From an uncultured Cedecea sp. (lineage in GTDB: Bacteria > Pseudomonadota > Gammaproteobacteria > Enterobacterales > Enterobacteriaceae): a stretch of 64,000 bases of DNA. Positions 51,556-60,483 of this stretch are shown here, piece after piece (positions within the stretch are counted from its first letter, which is position 1; each line of letters starts with the position of its first letter). The translations under genes were made by a program, and so were the position numbers. The notes under the pieces are model-generated. The model did not search any database and was not told the DNA's origin. It was given only the letters and a program-made list of their open reading frames with translations. The stretch is from assembly GCF_947498825.1 (NCBI RefSeq), contig NZ_CANMLV010000014.1, forward strand, positions 1 through 64,000, written 5' to 3'.

Positions 51556-53631
51556 GTGCCACGAACTATTATGTTAATTCCTGCTGAACCCGGTATTGGC
51601 CTGACGAGTGTCTGTCTTGGTGTTATCCGAGCCATGGAACGCAAAGGCGTTCAGCCGAGTCTCTATAAACCCATCGCGCAATCATCCAATGAAAATACGG
51701 ATCTCGATCGTACCACTGCCATTATCCGCGCAAATACCCGCCTGCTAACCGGCGACCCGCTAAAAATGAGTCAGGCTGAAACCTGGCTCTCCGGTGGTCA
51801 GAAAGATGTATTGATGGAAAGTATTGTTGCTGGTCATCATGCCGCAAGTCAGAGTGCTGAAATGATATTGGTGGAAGGATTAGTTCCTACGCGCAAACAT
51901 TCGTTTGTTCCCTCGTTGAATATCAGTATTGCAAACACACTGGATGCCGAAATTATCTTAGTGATTACCCAAGGGCAACAAAGCCCAGAGCAGCTCCGGG
52001 AGAGTATAAAACTGGCATATCACTCTTTAGGTAACGCAAAGAACAGGCTCTCCGGCATCATTATTAATAAGGTCAATACGCTACAGGACGAGCTTTCATC
52101 CTCACTCATCACCGGACTCAAGGATAATATTACCGCTCCAGTACTGGCCGCTATTCCCTGGAATGTGGATTTAGTTGCTGTACGAGCAGCAGATATCGCA
52201 TCTCATCTCAAAGCGCAGATACTGAACGAGGGAAATATCCAGCACCGACGCATTCATTCAGTTTCATTCTGCACCCACAGTATTCCGCATATGCTGGAAC
52301 ATATTCGTCCGGGTGTCTTACTTGTCATCTCTGCTGACCGACCCGATATTCTGATTGCCGCCTGTCTGGTTGCGATGAATGGTATGGAAATCGGGGCTAT
52401 TTTATTGACCGGTGATAATCAGCCAGATCCGTTAATAACGGCACTCTGTGCCCGGGCATTCGACACCGGTCTTCCTGTCTTTATCGCCAATGCTAACACC
52501 TGGCAAACCTCGCTCAATCTGCAAAGCTTTAAACTGGAAGTATCAATTGACGATAGTGAGCGTATTGAGAAGATTCAGGAATACGTCGCTGATTATATCG
52601 ATATGGATTGGATAGAATCTCTGATGACAACATCCGAGCAGAGTCACCGTCTGTCTCCAGCCGCTTTTCGCTATAATTTGACCGAGCGTGCACGCAAAGC
52701 CAATAAATGTGTGGTGCTGCCAGAAGGTAACGAACCGCGTACGATTAAAGCGGCGGTTATCTGTGCCGAACGTCATATCGCCAGATGTGTGTTACTGGGT
52801 GACCCAGAGGAGATCAGGCGTGTAGCGGCCTCTCAGGGAATTGAGCTGAGTGCGGCCATCCAGATTATTGATCCTGAAATGGTTCGCGCAAACTATATTG
52901 CCCGTCTGGTTGAGTTACGCAGAAGCAAGGGCATGAACGAAGCTATTGCAGCTGAACAGCTGGCAGATAATGTGGTTCTGGCTACTCTAATGCTGGAACA
53001 AGGCAAGGTGGATGGTCTGGTATCTGGCGCGGTTCACACGACAGCCAACACTATCCGCCCGGCATTGCAGCTAATCAAAACAGCGCCAGGCAGCTCTCTG
53101 ATATCTTCGGTATTTTTTATGCTGCTGCCAGAACAAGTTTATGTTTATGGGGACTGCGCGATTAACCCCGAACCAACAGCACAGCAGCTCGCGGAAATAG
53201 CCATTCAGTCTGCTGATTCGGCGCTAGCGTTTGGTATCGAGCCACGCGTGGCGATGTTGTCTTATTCCACAGGTACTTCAGGGAAAGGCAGCGATGTAGA
53301 GAAAGTGCGAGAGGCGACCCGTCTCGCCCAGGAAAAACGCCCAGACTTGATGATTGATGGTCCGCTACAGTACGACGCCGCGGTCATGCCTGATGTAGCA
53401 AAATCGAAAGCGCCAGACTCTTCGGTTGCGGGTCGTGCTACGGTGTTTATTTTTCCTGATCTCAATACAGGCAATACCACTTACAAAGCAGTGCAGCGCT
53501 CAGCAGAGCTTATCTCTATAGGCCCCATGTTACAGGGCATGCGCAAACCGGTGAACGACCTCTCACGTGGTGCTCTCGTCGACGATATTGTTTACACGAT
53601 TGCGCTGACCTGTATACAGGCGGATTTTTAA
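51556..53631 (+). CDS. pta: Phosphate acetyl/acyltransferase (Pta, second-copy type)
   Basis: 691-residue, three-domain phosphotransacetylase like E. coli Pta (714): an N-terminal AAA/DtbS-like domain ([23 protein letters not shown]), a DRTGG domain, and the C-terminal catalytic domain ([54 protein letters not shown]). It starts with GTG at 51556 after an AAGGAGG site. It interconverts acyl-CoA and acyl phosphate. No ackA neighbour is present, so this is probably an extra copy, separate from the usual ackA-pta locus. The hydratase/reductase context suggests butyryl- or propionyl-CoA as well as acetyl-CoA, which is inference. Confidence 0.9.
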   Translation: MPRTIMLIPAEPGIGLTSVCLGVIRAMERKGVQPSLYKPIAQSSNENTDLDRTTAIIRANTRLLTGDPLKMSQAETWLSGGQKDVLMESIVAGHHAASQSAEMILVEGLVPTRKHSFVPSLNISIANTLDAEIILVITQGQQSPEQLRESIKLAYHSLGNAKNRLSGIIINKVNTLQDELSSSLITGLKDNITAPVLAAIPWNVDLVAVRAADIASHLKAQILNEGNIQHRRIHSVSFCTHSIPHMLEHIRPGVLLVISADRPDILIAACLVAMNGMEIGAILLTGDNQPDPLITALCARAFDTGLPVFIANANTWQTSLNLQSFKLEVSIDDSERIEKIQEYVADYIDMDWIESLMTTSEQSHRLSPAAFRYNLTERARKANKCVVLPEGNEPRTIKAAVICAERHIARCVLLGDPEEIRRVAASQGIELSAAIQIIDPEMVRANYIARLVELRRSKGMNEAIAAEQLADNVVLATLMLEQGKVDGLVSGAVHTTANTIRPALQLIKTAPGSSLISSVFFMLLPEQVYVYGDCAINPEPTAQQLAEIAIQSADSALAFGIEPRVAMLSYSTGTSGKGSDVEKVREATRLAQEKRPDLMIDGPLQYDAAVMPDVAKSKAPDSSVAGRATVFIFPDLNTGNTTYKAVQRSAELISIGPMLQGMRKPVNDLSRGALVDDIVYTIALTCIQADF

Positions 53632-53804
53632 TACTAGCGAAATAAAAACCCAGGAAATAATATACAAAGAAATATTTAGCACCATATTATTTATCAGCAA
53701 GCTGAAATAGATTAACGGTATCATTCAGTTTATTTGATTATCTTTTTATTACTTATAGATATATATTATATACATAACCTCAGACCTACAGGATAATTTA
53801 TATC

Positions 53805-54557
53805 ATGGAAAAATTGACTAAAATCATCATGTTACCTTTGCTTCTTACCTCCTTCGCATTTTCAGCACAGGCGGCTGAATTAAATACGAATAATCCTAAT
53901 GGTTATAAGCAGTTTAAAATGGATTATTCTGAGATGGTTGATATTGCCAATCCAAACAAACTAAGCCACCGCGTGTTTTATACCAAGCCTTCAGAAGGTC
54001 CGGATGCAAAATGGTTTGATGCCGTTAAACAAGGCGATCTGGCGACAATAAAAACCATGGTAGAAAATGGTCAGAATATCGAAGCGAAAGACAATGCCAG
54101 TCTGGGACAAACGGCTTTAGGTTGGGCTGCGTTTATCGGATATCCCGAGGTCGTTGACTACCTGATCGCCAATAATGCTGACCTGATGGCAACGGATAAA
54201 GCAGATGTTTCTAACGCTCTTAAATCTGCCGGATTAGGTAAAAACGTGGCTGTTTTTGATACTCTGTATAACAAACTTAAAGATAAGGTTGATTTAAATA
54301 ATCAGAGTAATGATATGCAAGGTGAAACAATATTAATTGTTGCAGCAAGTAATAACCGCGCTGATATCGTTAAATATCTACTTGACCATGGTGCAAAAAC
54401 AGATTTAGTCACCACAGAAAAAGATAAAAATCATCCGGCTTACAACCAAAGTGCCTTCTCTTTCGCCTGTACCAGAGGGAATGCTGAAATCATCAAGATT
54501 CTACAACAGCACGGTGCCGTCAACCATCGTAATAACAATGCGTCTTGCGACTATTAA
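53805..54557 (+). CDS. Exported ankyrin-repeat protein
   Basis: 250 residues with a signal peptide (cleavage around FSAQA, residue 23) and at least three ankyrin repeats: DAVKQGDLATIKTMVENG, QTALGWAAFIGYPEVVDYLIAN, and ETILIVAASNNRADIVKYLLDHGAK, with another near the end. It is a probable periplasmic protein-binding protein. Base use is AT-rich, unlike the backbone genes, fitting foreign origin. The 170-base upstream gap is very AT-rich with no clear signal. No partner can be named. Confidence 0.8.
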   Translation: MEKLTKIIMLPLLLTSFAFSAQAAELNTNNPNGYKQFKMDYSEMVDIANPNKLSHRVFYTKPSEGPDAKWFDAVKQGDLATIKTMVENGQNIEAKDNASLGQTALGWAAFIGYPEVVDYLIANNADLMATDKADVSNALKSAGLGKNVAVFDTLYNKLKDKVDLNNQSNDMQGETILIVAASNNRADIVKYLLDHGAKTDLVTTEKDKNHPAYNQSAFSFACTRGNAEIIKILQQHGAVNHRNNNASCDY

Positions 54558-54587
54558 TTATCGCACTCCAGACACATTATGAAATAT

Positions 54588-54634
54588 AAAGGGGGAGAGA
54601 TAGCGACTATCTCTTTCCCTCTGCTTTTCTTGCC
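54588..54634 (+). terminator. Terminator after the ankyrin gene
   Basis: GAGATAG / CTATCTC stem extended by G/T and G/C pairs, three-base loop, then TCTGCTTTTCTT. Confidence 0.65.
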
Positions 54635-54748
54635 TCTCTTCCCTTACTCATCGTTTGATTTTTGACCAACCATTCTCAATACGTGCTCAATCAACGTTTT
54701 TTTGATTTTCTGTATATAAAAACGTCCGTTATCCCCCTTACTCCCTTA

Positions 54749-54764
54749 GTTTCATATATGAAAC
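54749..54764. promoter_or_regulatory. 16-bp palindrome, operator candidate 1
   Basis: GTTTCATATATGAAAC is a perfect palindrome 168 bases upstream of the Rieske ferredoxin gene. A similar site at 54884-54899 suggests a regulator, plausibly the cluster's IclR protein. Confidence 0.5.
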
Positions 54765-54883
54765 AAAAAAGAGTCATAAGCTCGACGAACCCCACATTTC
54801 AAAACAAATAACTTACATTTGATCAACATCAGATTGACTGTTATTCACCCGCATATTTACCATGGTTTTAAATAATAAACATT

Positions 54884-54899
54884 GTTTCAAATATGAAAC
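54884..54899. promoter_or_regulatory. 16-bp palindrome, operator candidate 2
   Basis: GTTTCAAATATGAAAC, 14 of 16 positions symmetric, is the second copy of the motif, 33 bases upstream of the ferredoxin start. The 374-base gap 54558-54931 otherwise holds only the ankyrin terminator and AT-rich sequence. Confidence 0.5.
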
Positions 54900-54931
54900 C
54901 AAATGTTACCGAATATAAAAGGAGTGATGCG

Positions 54932-55246
54932 ATGAGCTGGATCGCAGTATGTGATGTTTCACAAGTTCAAGAAGATTTTCCTTTTTCAGCCAAAGTTAAC
55001 GACAACGAAATCGGTATTTTTTTGGTTGATGAACAATATTACGCTTTAGAAGATATTTGCCCTCATGCTTATGCTCTTCTTAGCCAGGGCTTTGTTGAAG
55101 ATGGCAAAGTCGAATGCCCACTGCATGAAGCTATTTTTGATATCAAAACAGGCAAGTGTTTGCGGGAACCCGGTTCGCGAGATCTCAAAATTTATCCTAC
55201 GCGCATTAATGAAAACCGAATAGAAATCAGTTTTATTGAGGAGTAG
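54932..55246 (+). CDS. Rieske-type ferredoxin
   Basis: 104-residue soluble [2Fe-2S] Rieske ferredoxin of the BphA3/HcaC type. Cluster ligands are CPHAYALLSQG near residue 43 and CPLHEAIF near residue 62. ATG at 54932 has AAGGAG; an upstream ATG in the operator-like palindrome is not a good start. It should carry electrons from the reductase (59251) to the oxygenase (55609). It is the first gene of the cluster, followed after 2 bases by the recombinase-like protein gene. Confidence 0.9.
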   Translation: MSWIAVCDVSQVQEDFPFSAKVNDNEIGIFLVDEQYYALEDICPHAYALLSQGFVEDGKVECPLHEAIFDIKTGKCLREPGSRDLKIYPTRINENRIEISFIEE

Positions 55247-55248
55247 CC

Positions 55249-55557
55249 ATGGACATTATTCAAAATATTAACCCTTACCTACCCGCTAATAATCAAATTA
55301 TCCCAGCCAGAGAAGGGGGTAAGGGAAATATCCAGGCACCAGGAAGCGCGCCAAATATTGTCTGGCAAACACGTTCACGTGTTCCTGATGAATACGAAGT
55401 ATTACTGATTTCAGCATTAGAAAATTTATTTGCCTCTGGCATGGAAACCTTAAATGACCTTATTGAGGCCTTGAATCAACAAAATTTATTTGATCGTCAA
55501 GGCAATGCATGGACTGCAGAAAGTTTCCGTGAGTTTCTTCTTGTTAATGGATATTAA
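55249..55557 (+). CDS. Recombinase-like helix-turn-helix domain protein
   Basis: 102 residues. The C-terminal half (MAETLNDLIEAL-like start, then DRQGNAWTAESFREFLLVNGY) resembles the 'Recombinase' helix-turn-helix domain of large serine recombinases, but there is no catalytic domain and nothing else of a recombinase nearby. The N-terminus is proline/glycine-rich. It sits between the Rieske ferredoxin and the oxygenase, with 2 and 51 bases to its neighbours. Proteins of this kind occur beside Rieske oxygenases; their role is unknown. It may help regulation or oxygenase assembly. Confidence 0.65.
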   Translation: MDIIQNINPYLPANNQIIPAREGGKGNIQAPGSAPNIVWQTRSRVPDEYEVLLISALENLFASGMETLNDLIEALNQQNLFDRQGNAWTAESFREFLLVNGY

Positions 55558-55608
55558 GGCTTTGTAATTTGTAAAAAAATAATAACAAACTTTGATAATC
55601 GGGAGCAC

Positions 55609-56652
55609 ATGATGGCAATAAATACACAACCTCAAAACTATCAAGAGTATTTAGATACTGGCTTACGAGGACAATGGTATCCGGTATTATCCAGCTGGGA
55701 AGTAAGCAGCAATCCTGTTGGTATTACTCGTCTCGCAGAACAAATTGTCTTATGGCGCGATGATAAGGGGCAAGTTCATGCCCTGGAAGACCGCTGTCCC
55801 CATCGCGGAGCCCGTTTATCTATGGGCTGGAATCTGGGTGAACGTATTGCCTGTTGGTACCACGGTGTTGAAGTCGGTGGAGATGGTATTGTCAAAAGCG
55901 TTCCGGCGGTTAGCCAATGCCCTCTTGAAGGCCAAAAATGCTTAAAGACATACACCGTTCAAGAAGTTCACGGCGCTATTTTTCTCTATTTCGCCCTTGT
56001 AGAGGGAGAAACACCACCCACGCTGGAATTTCCTGAAGAATTAGCCAACAAAGAAAATCATAGTCACTTCCTCTGCACCGCATCATGGAAATGCAATTAT
56101 CAGTATGCGCTTGAAAATGTCATGGACCCAATGCATGGCACTTACTTGCACTCATCTTCTCATTCAATGGCCGAAGGTGATAAGCAGTCTGAAATGGTTC
56201 TCGAAGCCACAAAAACAGGCTTTATTTTCCGTAAAAATAATCAAACAGGCGTCAACTTCGACTGGGTTGAATATGCGAGTACAGGCGCAGACTGGTTACG
56301 CTTATCCATTCCGTATCAAAAGCGGTTTGGACCGGGCGGCCATTTCTGGATTATTGGTATGGTCGTTCCTGAAGACAAAGATCATTGCCGCGTATTCTTC
56401 TGGCGCATCCGTAAAGTCAAAGACTGGCAACGTGACCTTTGGCGTTTTATGTATCGTAATCGCCTGGAAGGACTGCATTGGGACGTATTAGAGCAAGATC
56501 GTATGATTTTAGAAAACTTAGCGCCAAACGCGCGGAATCATGAGTTTCTCTATCAACACGATGTTGGTTTATCCCGGCTCCGTCGCATCATGCAGCGGGA
56601 AGCAAAAAAACAGTTTTCGCTGATTTATGGCAAGGAAACTGAGCATGCATAA
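55609..56652 (+). CDS. Rieske non-heme iron oxygenase, alpha subunit
   Basis: 347 residues. The Rieske domain has ligands CPHRGARLSMGW near residue 63 and CWYHG near residue 83. The catalytic domain has the mononuclear iron motif ENVMDPMHGTYLH near residue 168. No beta-subunit gene is nearby, so it resembles alpha-only oxygenases (the phthalate, vanillate or KshA group) and not toluene/biphenyl dioxygenases. It should hydroxylate or O-demethylate an aromatic or similar ring. Two ATGs are adjacent; either could serve, with a GGGAG site. It overlaps the SDR gene by 8 bases. Confidence 0.88.
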   Translation: MMAINTQPQNYQEYLDTGLRGQWYPVLSSWEVSSNPVGITRLAEQIVLWRDDKGQVHALEDRCPHRGARLSMGWNLGERIACWYHGVEVGGDGIVKSVPAVSQCPLEGQKCLKTYTVQEVHGAIFLYFALVEGETPPTLEFPEELANKENHSHFLCTASWKCNYQYALENVMDPMHGTYLHSSSHSMAEGDKQSEMVLEATKTGFIFRKNNQTGVNFDWVEYASTGADWLRLSIPYQKRFGPGGHFWIIGMVVPEDKDHCRVFFWRIRKVKDWQRDLWRFMYRNRLEGLHWDVLEQDRMILENLAPNARNHEFLYQHDVGLSRLRRIMQREAKKQFSLIYGKETEHA

Positions 56653-57400
56653 GCTACTGGAAGGAAAGCGCATTGTGATCACCGGGGCCGCAAGAGGCCT
56701 GGGTTTTAGTTTTGCTCAAGCCTGTGCGGAACAAGGCGCTAAGGTTATTTTATGTGACATTCTTGCTGAGCGTTTACAGGAAAGTACCAAGACATTACGC
56801 CTGCAAGGATATGAACCAGAAAGCTATGTGATTGATCTTGCTGACCCAGTTTCAATCAATCAAACCTTTGAAAATATCGCCCGAAATGGCGTTATTGACG
56901 GGCTTATCAATAATGCCGCTCTGGCAACCGGTGTTGGCGGTAAAACGTTAGACGAATATGACGCTGAACTTTGGGACAGGGTTATGGCCGTTAATGTAAA
57001 AGGCACATGGCTCGTCACTAAAGCGGCATTACCGCTTTTAAAACAAAGCGCTAATGGAAAAATCATCAATATCGCCTCAGATACCGCTTTATGGGGTGCG
57101 CCCAGATTAATGGCTTATGTCGCCAGTAAAGGCGCCATCATCAGTATGACTCGTTCAATGGCACGTGAATTAGGGGAATATCGCATTTGTGTCAATGCTA
57201 TAGCACCGGGCCTGACGAAAGTTGAAGCGACAGAATATGTTCCACAGGAACGTCATCAGCTATATGAAAATGGGCGGGCACTGCGCGGAGAGCAAATGCC
57301 TGAAGATGTCACGGGCACTGCTCTGTATTTACTTTCCTCAATGGCTAACTTTGTTACCGGGCAAATTATTCCGGTCAATGGCGGTTTTGTTTTTAACTAA
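56645..57400 (+). CDS. Short-chain dehydrogenase/reductase
   Basis: 251-residue classical SDR. It has the nucleotide-binding TGAARGLG near residue 14, NNAA near residue 89, and catalytic YVASK near residue 158 with Ser in NIASDTALWG. ATG at 56645 has GGAAAC upstream and overlaps the oxygenase stop by 8 bases; an ATG at 56627 is possible. It probably oxidises the diol or alcohol product of the oxygenase. Confidence 0.87.
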   Translation: MHKLLEGKRIVITGAARGLGFSFAQACAEQGAKVILCDILAERLQESTKTLRLQGYEPESYVIDLADPVSINQTFENIARNGVIDGLINNAALATGVGGKTLDEYDAELWDRVMAVNVKGTWLVTKAALPLLKQSANGKIINIASDTALWGAPRLMAYVASKGAIISMTRSMARELGEYRICVNAIAPGLTKVEATEYVPQERHQLYENGRALRGEQMPEDVTGTALYLLSSMANFVTGQIIPVNGGFVFN

Positions 57401-57433
57401 TCCACAAACCGCACGGGCGGGGAGGTTAAGACA

Positions 57434-58210
57434 TTGGATTCAAAATGTAAGTATCTGATCCCCGGTTTAGAAAAAGGATTACAGCTACTGTTGCTGCTTG
57501 CACAGCAGCATCGGGAATTAACCTTTGCCGAGATCCTGCGTCTGGTCGATATGCCAAAAGCCACGGCTTATCGCGCGATTCAGACATTAGTGCATTTAGA
57601 TTTTTTGGTCCAGCACCCACGGACAGGGGCATTTTCACTGGGTCGTAAAGTACTGAGTCTTGGTCTTGGCTATATTGCATCGCTGGATTTAACACAATTA
57701 GGCCAACCGATAATTGAGCATTTACGCGACCGTAGTCAATGCAATAGCCATTTAGTTATTCGTGATGGCAGAGACATTATTTATATCGCACGAGTAAGCG
57801 GTGCTGAATCAAAAATTAATCATGTCAGTGTCGGAACACGCTTATTAGCTCATCGTACATCTTTAGGTCGAATGTTATTAAGCGGTTTAACCCGTCCAGA
57901 ATTTGATCTCCTCTATCCGGATGAGGAGCTTCCGGATAATGCAGGCAGTAAACAAATATTCTGGGACATGATCCAGGCTGACAAAGTGCGTGGTTTTGTC
58001 ATTGGTGAGTCATTTTATCGACACGGTATCTCTTCAATTGTTTATCCGGTTTATAACCAAAGCAACGGTGTTGAAGCAGCAATTAGTATTATGGTACCGG
58101 CGGACAGTATTCCTGCTCAGGAGCGCCAATACTTACAAAATGAAGTGCGCTGCGCAGCCGAAAAGCTGACTGAGTTTATTGGTGGAATAAGTCCGGCAAA
58201 AGTTATTTAG
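57434..58210 (+). CDS. IclR-family transcriptional regulator
   Basis: 258 residues with a TTG start and a well-placed GGAGG. The N-terminal winged helix (TFAEILRLVDMPKATAYRAIQTLVHLDFL, residues 30-60) is followed by the IclR effector domain (ISSIVYPVYNQSNGVEAAISIMVPA near residue 200). IclR proteins often control aromatic or carboxylate catabolism. It lies inside the catabolic run, so it is the likely regulator; the palindromes at 54749 and 54884 are its candidate sites. Confidence 0.87.
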   Translation: MDSKCKYLIPGLEKGLQLLLLLAQQHRELTFAEILRLVDMPKATAYRAIQTLVHLDFLVQHPRTGAFSLGRKVLSLGLGYIASLDLTQLGQPIIEHLRDRSQCNSHLVIRDGRDIIYIARVSGAESKINHVSVGTRLLAHRTSLGRMLLSGLTRPEFDLLYPDEELPDNAGSKQIFWDMIQADKVRGFVIGESFYRHGISSIVYPVYNQSNGVEAAISIMVPADSIPAQERQYLQNEVRCAAEKLTEFIGGISPAKVI

Positions 58211-58319
58211 CATTCACTAAAAATCGACACCCATTTTTCAGGTTTATTGCCATAAACCCGGGCAGCTTATCGCCCGAAAAACAGCTCAGGCAATATAACC
58301 CTCTACAGAGGACTAAGTT

Positions 58320-59246
58320 ATGTCAGTGACAGGAATTGAAAAATTAGAATTCGGCGTTGAAGATCTCGGCGCCTGTCAAAAATTTTTACATGACTTTGGC
58401 TTACAGGTTTCAGCGAAAGATCCTTCACTATTTACCACTTTATCGGGCGCAAAAATTTCTTTATCGCCCATCAATGATAGCGCCCTCCCCAGCGCCTTTG
58501 AAACCGGATCTACTTTAAGACGTATTACCTGGGGAGTTAAGAATACTGCCGATTTGGATAAAATCATTAATCATCTTCAGACCTGTGATGATTTTCAGCT
58601 GACAGAGACGGGAGCCCAGTGCCGCGACCCAAACGGTATGATGGTCGCATTTTGTCTCTCAGAACAAAAAGAGGTTAAAGTCGATATCACTGGCATTAAT
58701 CAGTGGGGCGATATTCGTCGGGTTGATAAACCTAGCCCGGTTTACGAAAAAGCAACGCCTATCAATATCGGACACGTTGTATTTTTTGTCGATGACCTTA
58801 GCGCTACAGAAGCCTTTTACTGCCAGAAACTCGGTTTCCAGGTGTCCGATCGCTACATTGATCGTGCTGTATTTCTGCGTACGCAAATCAATGGCTTTCA
58901 CCACAATCTCTTTTTACTGAAGCTGCCACATCGCGGCAGTGGCTTAAACCATGTCGCATTCACCGTTCGTGATATCCATGAAGTGATTGGCGGTGGTTTA
59001 GCAATGAACCGTCACCACTGGAGCACATTTATTGGCCCCGGCCGTCATCCTATTTCCTCCGCTTACTTTTGGTATGTGAACAGTCCAACCGGCGGTGCAT
59101 TCGAATATTACACCAACGATGACTACCTCACTGAAAACTGGCAGCCACGCGAACTCGAGCATTCACTTGTTTCATTTACCGAATGGGCAGTTGAAGGCGG
59201 TTTAGATTATGAAACGCGTCGTCAAGTCAAACCGGCTAAGGGGTAA
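58320..59246 (+). CDS. Two-domain VOC protein, extradiol-dioxygenase-like
   Basis: 308 residues with two vicinal-oxygen-chelate domains. The C-terminal domain carries the likely iron ligands: His in PINIGHVVFF near residue 154, His in GLNHVAFT near residue 216, and Glu in GGAFEYYTNDDY near residue 266. The N-terminal domain lacks an obvious metal triad. The architecture fits a type I extradiol ring-cleavage dioxygenase (2,3-dihydroxybiphenyl type). The reductase gene follows at once. Confidence 0.8.
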   Translation: MSVTGIEKLEFGVEDLGACQKFLHDFGLQVSAKDPSLFTTLSGAKISLSPINDSALPSAFETGSTLRRITWGVKNTADLDKIINHLQTCDDFQLTETGAQCRDPNGMMVAFCLSEQKEVKVDITGINQWGDIRRVDKPSPVYEKATPINIGHVVFFVDDLSATEAFYCQKLGFQVSDRYIDRAVFLRTQINGFHHNLFLLKLPHRGSGLNHVAFTVRDIHEVIGGGLAMNRHHWSTFIGPGRHPISSAYFWYVNSPTGGAFEYYTNDDYLTENWQPRELEHSLVSFTEWAVEGGLDYETRRQVKPAKG

Positions 59247-59250
59247 TGCG

Positions 59251-60465
59251 ATGAGTTCCTTAATTCAAGGCGGCATTGTGATTATTGGTGGTGGTCAGGC
59301 GGGTGGCTGGGCTGCAAAAACACTCAGAGAAGAGAACTACCAGGGCACTATTTCTGTTATTAGTGATGAAAACTATGACTTTTATGAGCGGCCCCCGCTC
59401 TCTAAAGCGATACTCACACAAGACAATGCCACGCTATCACGCATCTTCAGTGAAGATGATACACATTCATTGCAATTAAATTGGTTCAGGCCCGTACGCG
59501 CCCGTAAAATTGATACCACGAACAAGTCTATTACTCTCAGCGATGGGCGAACGCTCGCTTTTGAAAAGTTGCTGATTGCTACCGGTGGTCGCCCTCGCTA
59601 TCTTTCAGATGCATGGCGGCAACATCCCCGGGTCTTCTCCCTGCGTTCCTGGGACGATGCGCAATCATTGCGATCTGGCCTGTTATCTGCAAAAAAAATC
59701 GCCATCATCGGCGGTGGCTGGATTGGTCTTGAAGTCGCGGCTTCTGCTCGCAAAATGGGTATTGAAGTCACTGTTTTCGAACGCCAAAGCCGGTTATGTG
59801 AACGCAGCGTACCGCAAAATGTCTCTGAGGCATTGGCGCTGCGCCACCAAAATGCAGGCGTAGAGCTAATCACCGATGCGGGTGATATCCAGATCGGCGA
59901 AGACCCGTTATCGCTCCAGATTGCCTGCCAGCAGCGCACCATGCAACGCTTTGATCTTGCCGTAATGGGTATTGGCGTTGAGCTAAATCTTGAACTGGCC
60001 AAAGAAGCCGGTCTTGAGGTGACCCATGGAATTGTTATCAATGAGCATGGACAAACCTCCCATCCCGATATTTATGCTGCCGGAGATGTCGCCTGTCATC
60101 CGACACTCTCGCTGTGTTTGCAGTCATGGGCTTATGCACAAAACCAGGCCATCACCACGGCAAAAGCGATGCTCAATCCACAATCGCCAGGATTCAATGA
60201 GCCCGCCTGGCTATGGTCGGATCAATACCAGGACAATATACAAATTCTGGGAATTCCCAGTCCACAAGCTATACAGCATATCCAGCGTCGTACCACAGAC
60301 TCAGAGGTCCACTTTGCGCTCAATGAGGCCAATCAGCTGGTTCAAATGGTGGCCTTTAATGATGCGCGAGCAATTAAGCTCGGTAAACGCTGGCTGCAGA
60401 ATCAACGCAAATTAATTCCCTCAGAACTTGCCGACCCCACATTTTCACTGATGTCACTTAAATAG
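59251..60465 (+). CDS. FAD-dependent ferredoxin reductase
   Basis: 404 residues, BphA4/HcaD type. Two dinucleotide motifs (IVIIGGGQAGGWAAKTL near residue 8 and IAIIGGGWIGLEVA near residue 150), the FAD segment YAAGDVACHP near residue 273 and the C-terminal dimer domain are present. ATG at 59251 with AAGGGG is preferred over an upstream in-frame ATG inside the VOC gene. It passes electrons from NADH to the Rieske ferredoxin. Confidence 0.9.
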   Translation: MSSLIQGGIVIIGGGQAGGWAAKTLREENYQGTISVISDENYDFYERPPLSKAILTQDNATLSRIFSEDDTHSLQLNWFRPVRARKIDTTNKSITLSDGRTLAFEKLLIATGGRPRYLSDAWRQHPRVFSLRSWDDAQSLRSGLLSAKKIAIIGGGWIGLEVAASARKMGIEVTVFERQSRLCERSVPQNVSEALALRHQNAGVELITDAGDIQIGEDPLSLQIACQQRTMQRFDLAVMGIGVELNLELAKEAGLEVTHGIVINEHGQTSHPDIYAAGDVACHPTLSLCLQSWAYAQNQAITTAKAMLNPQSPGFNEPAWLWSDQYQDNIQILGIPSPQAIQHIQRRTTDSEVHFALNEANQLVQMVAFNDARAIKLGKRWLQNQRKLIPSELADPTFSLMSLK

Positions 60466-60483
60466 TGCCAGCGAGGAAAAATC

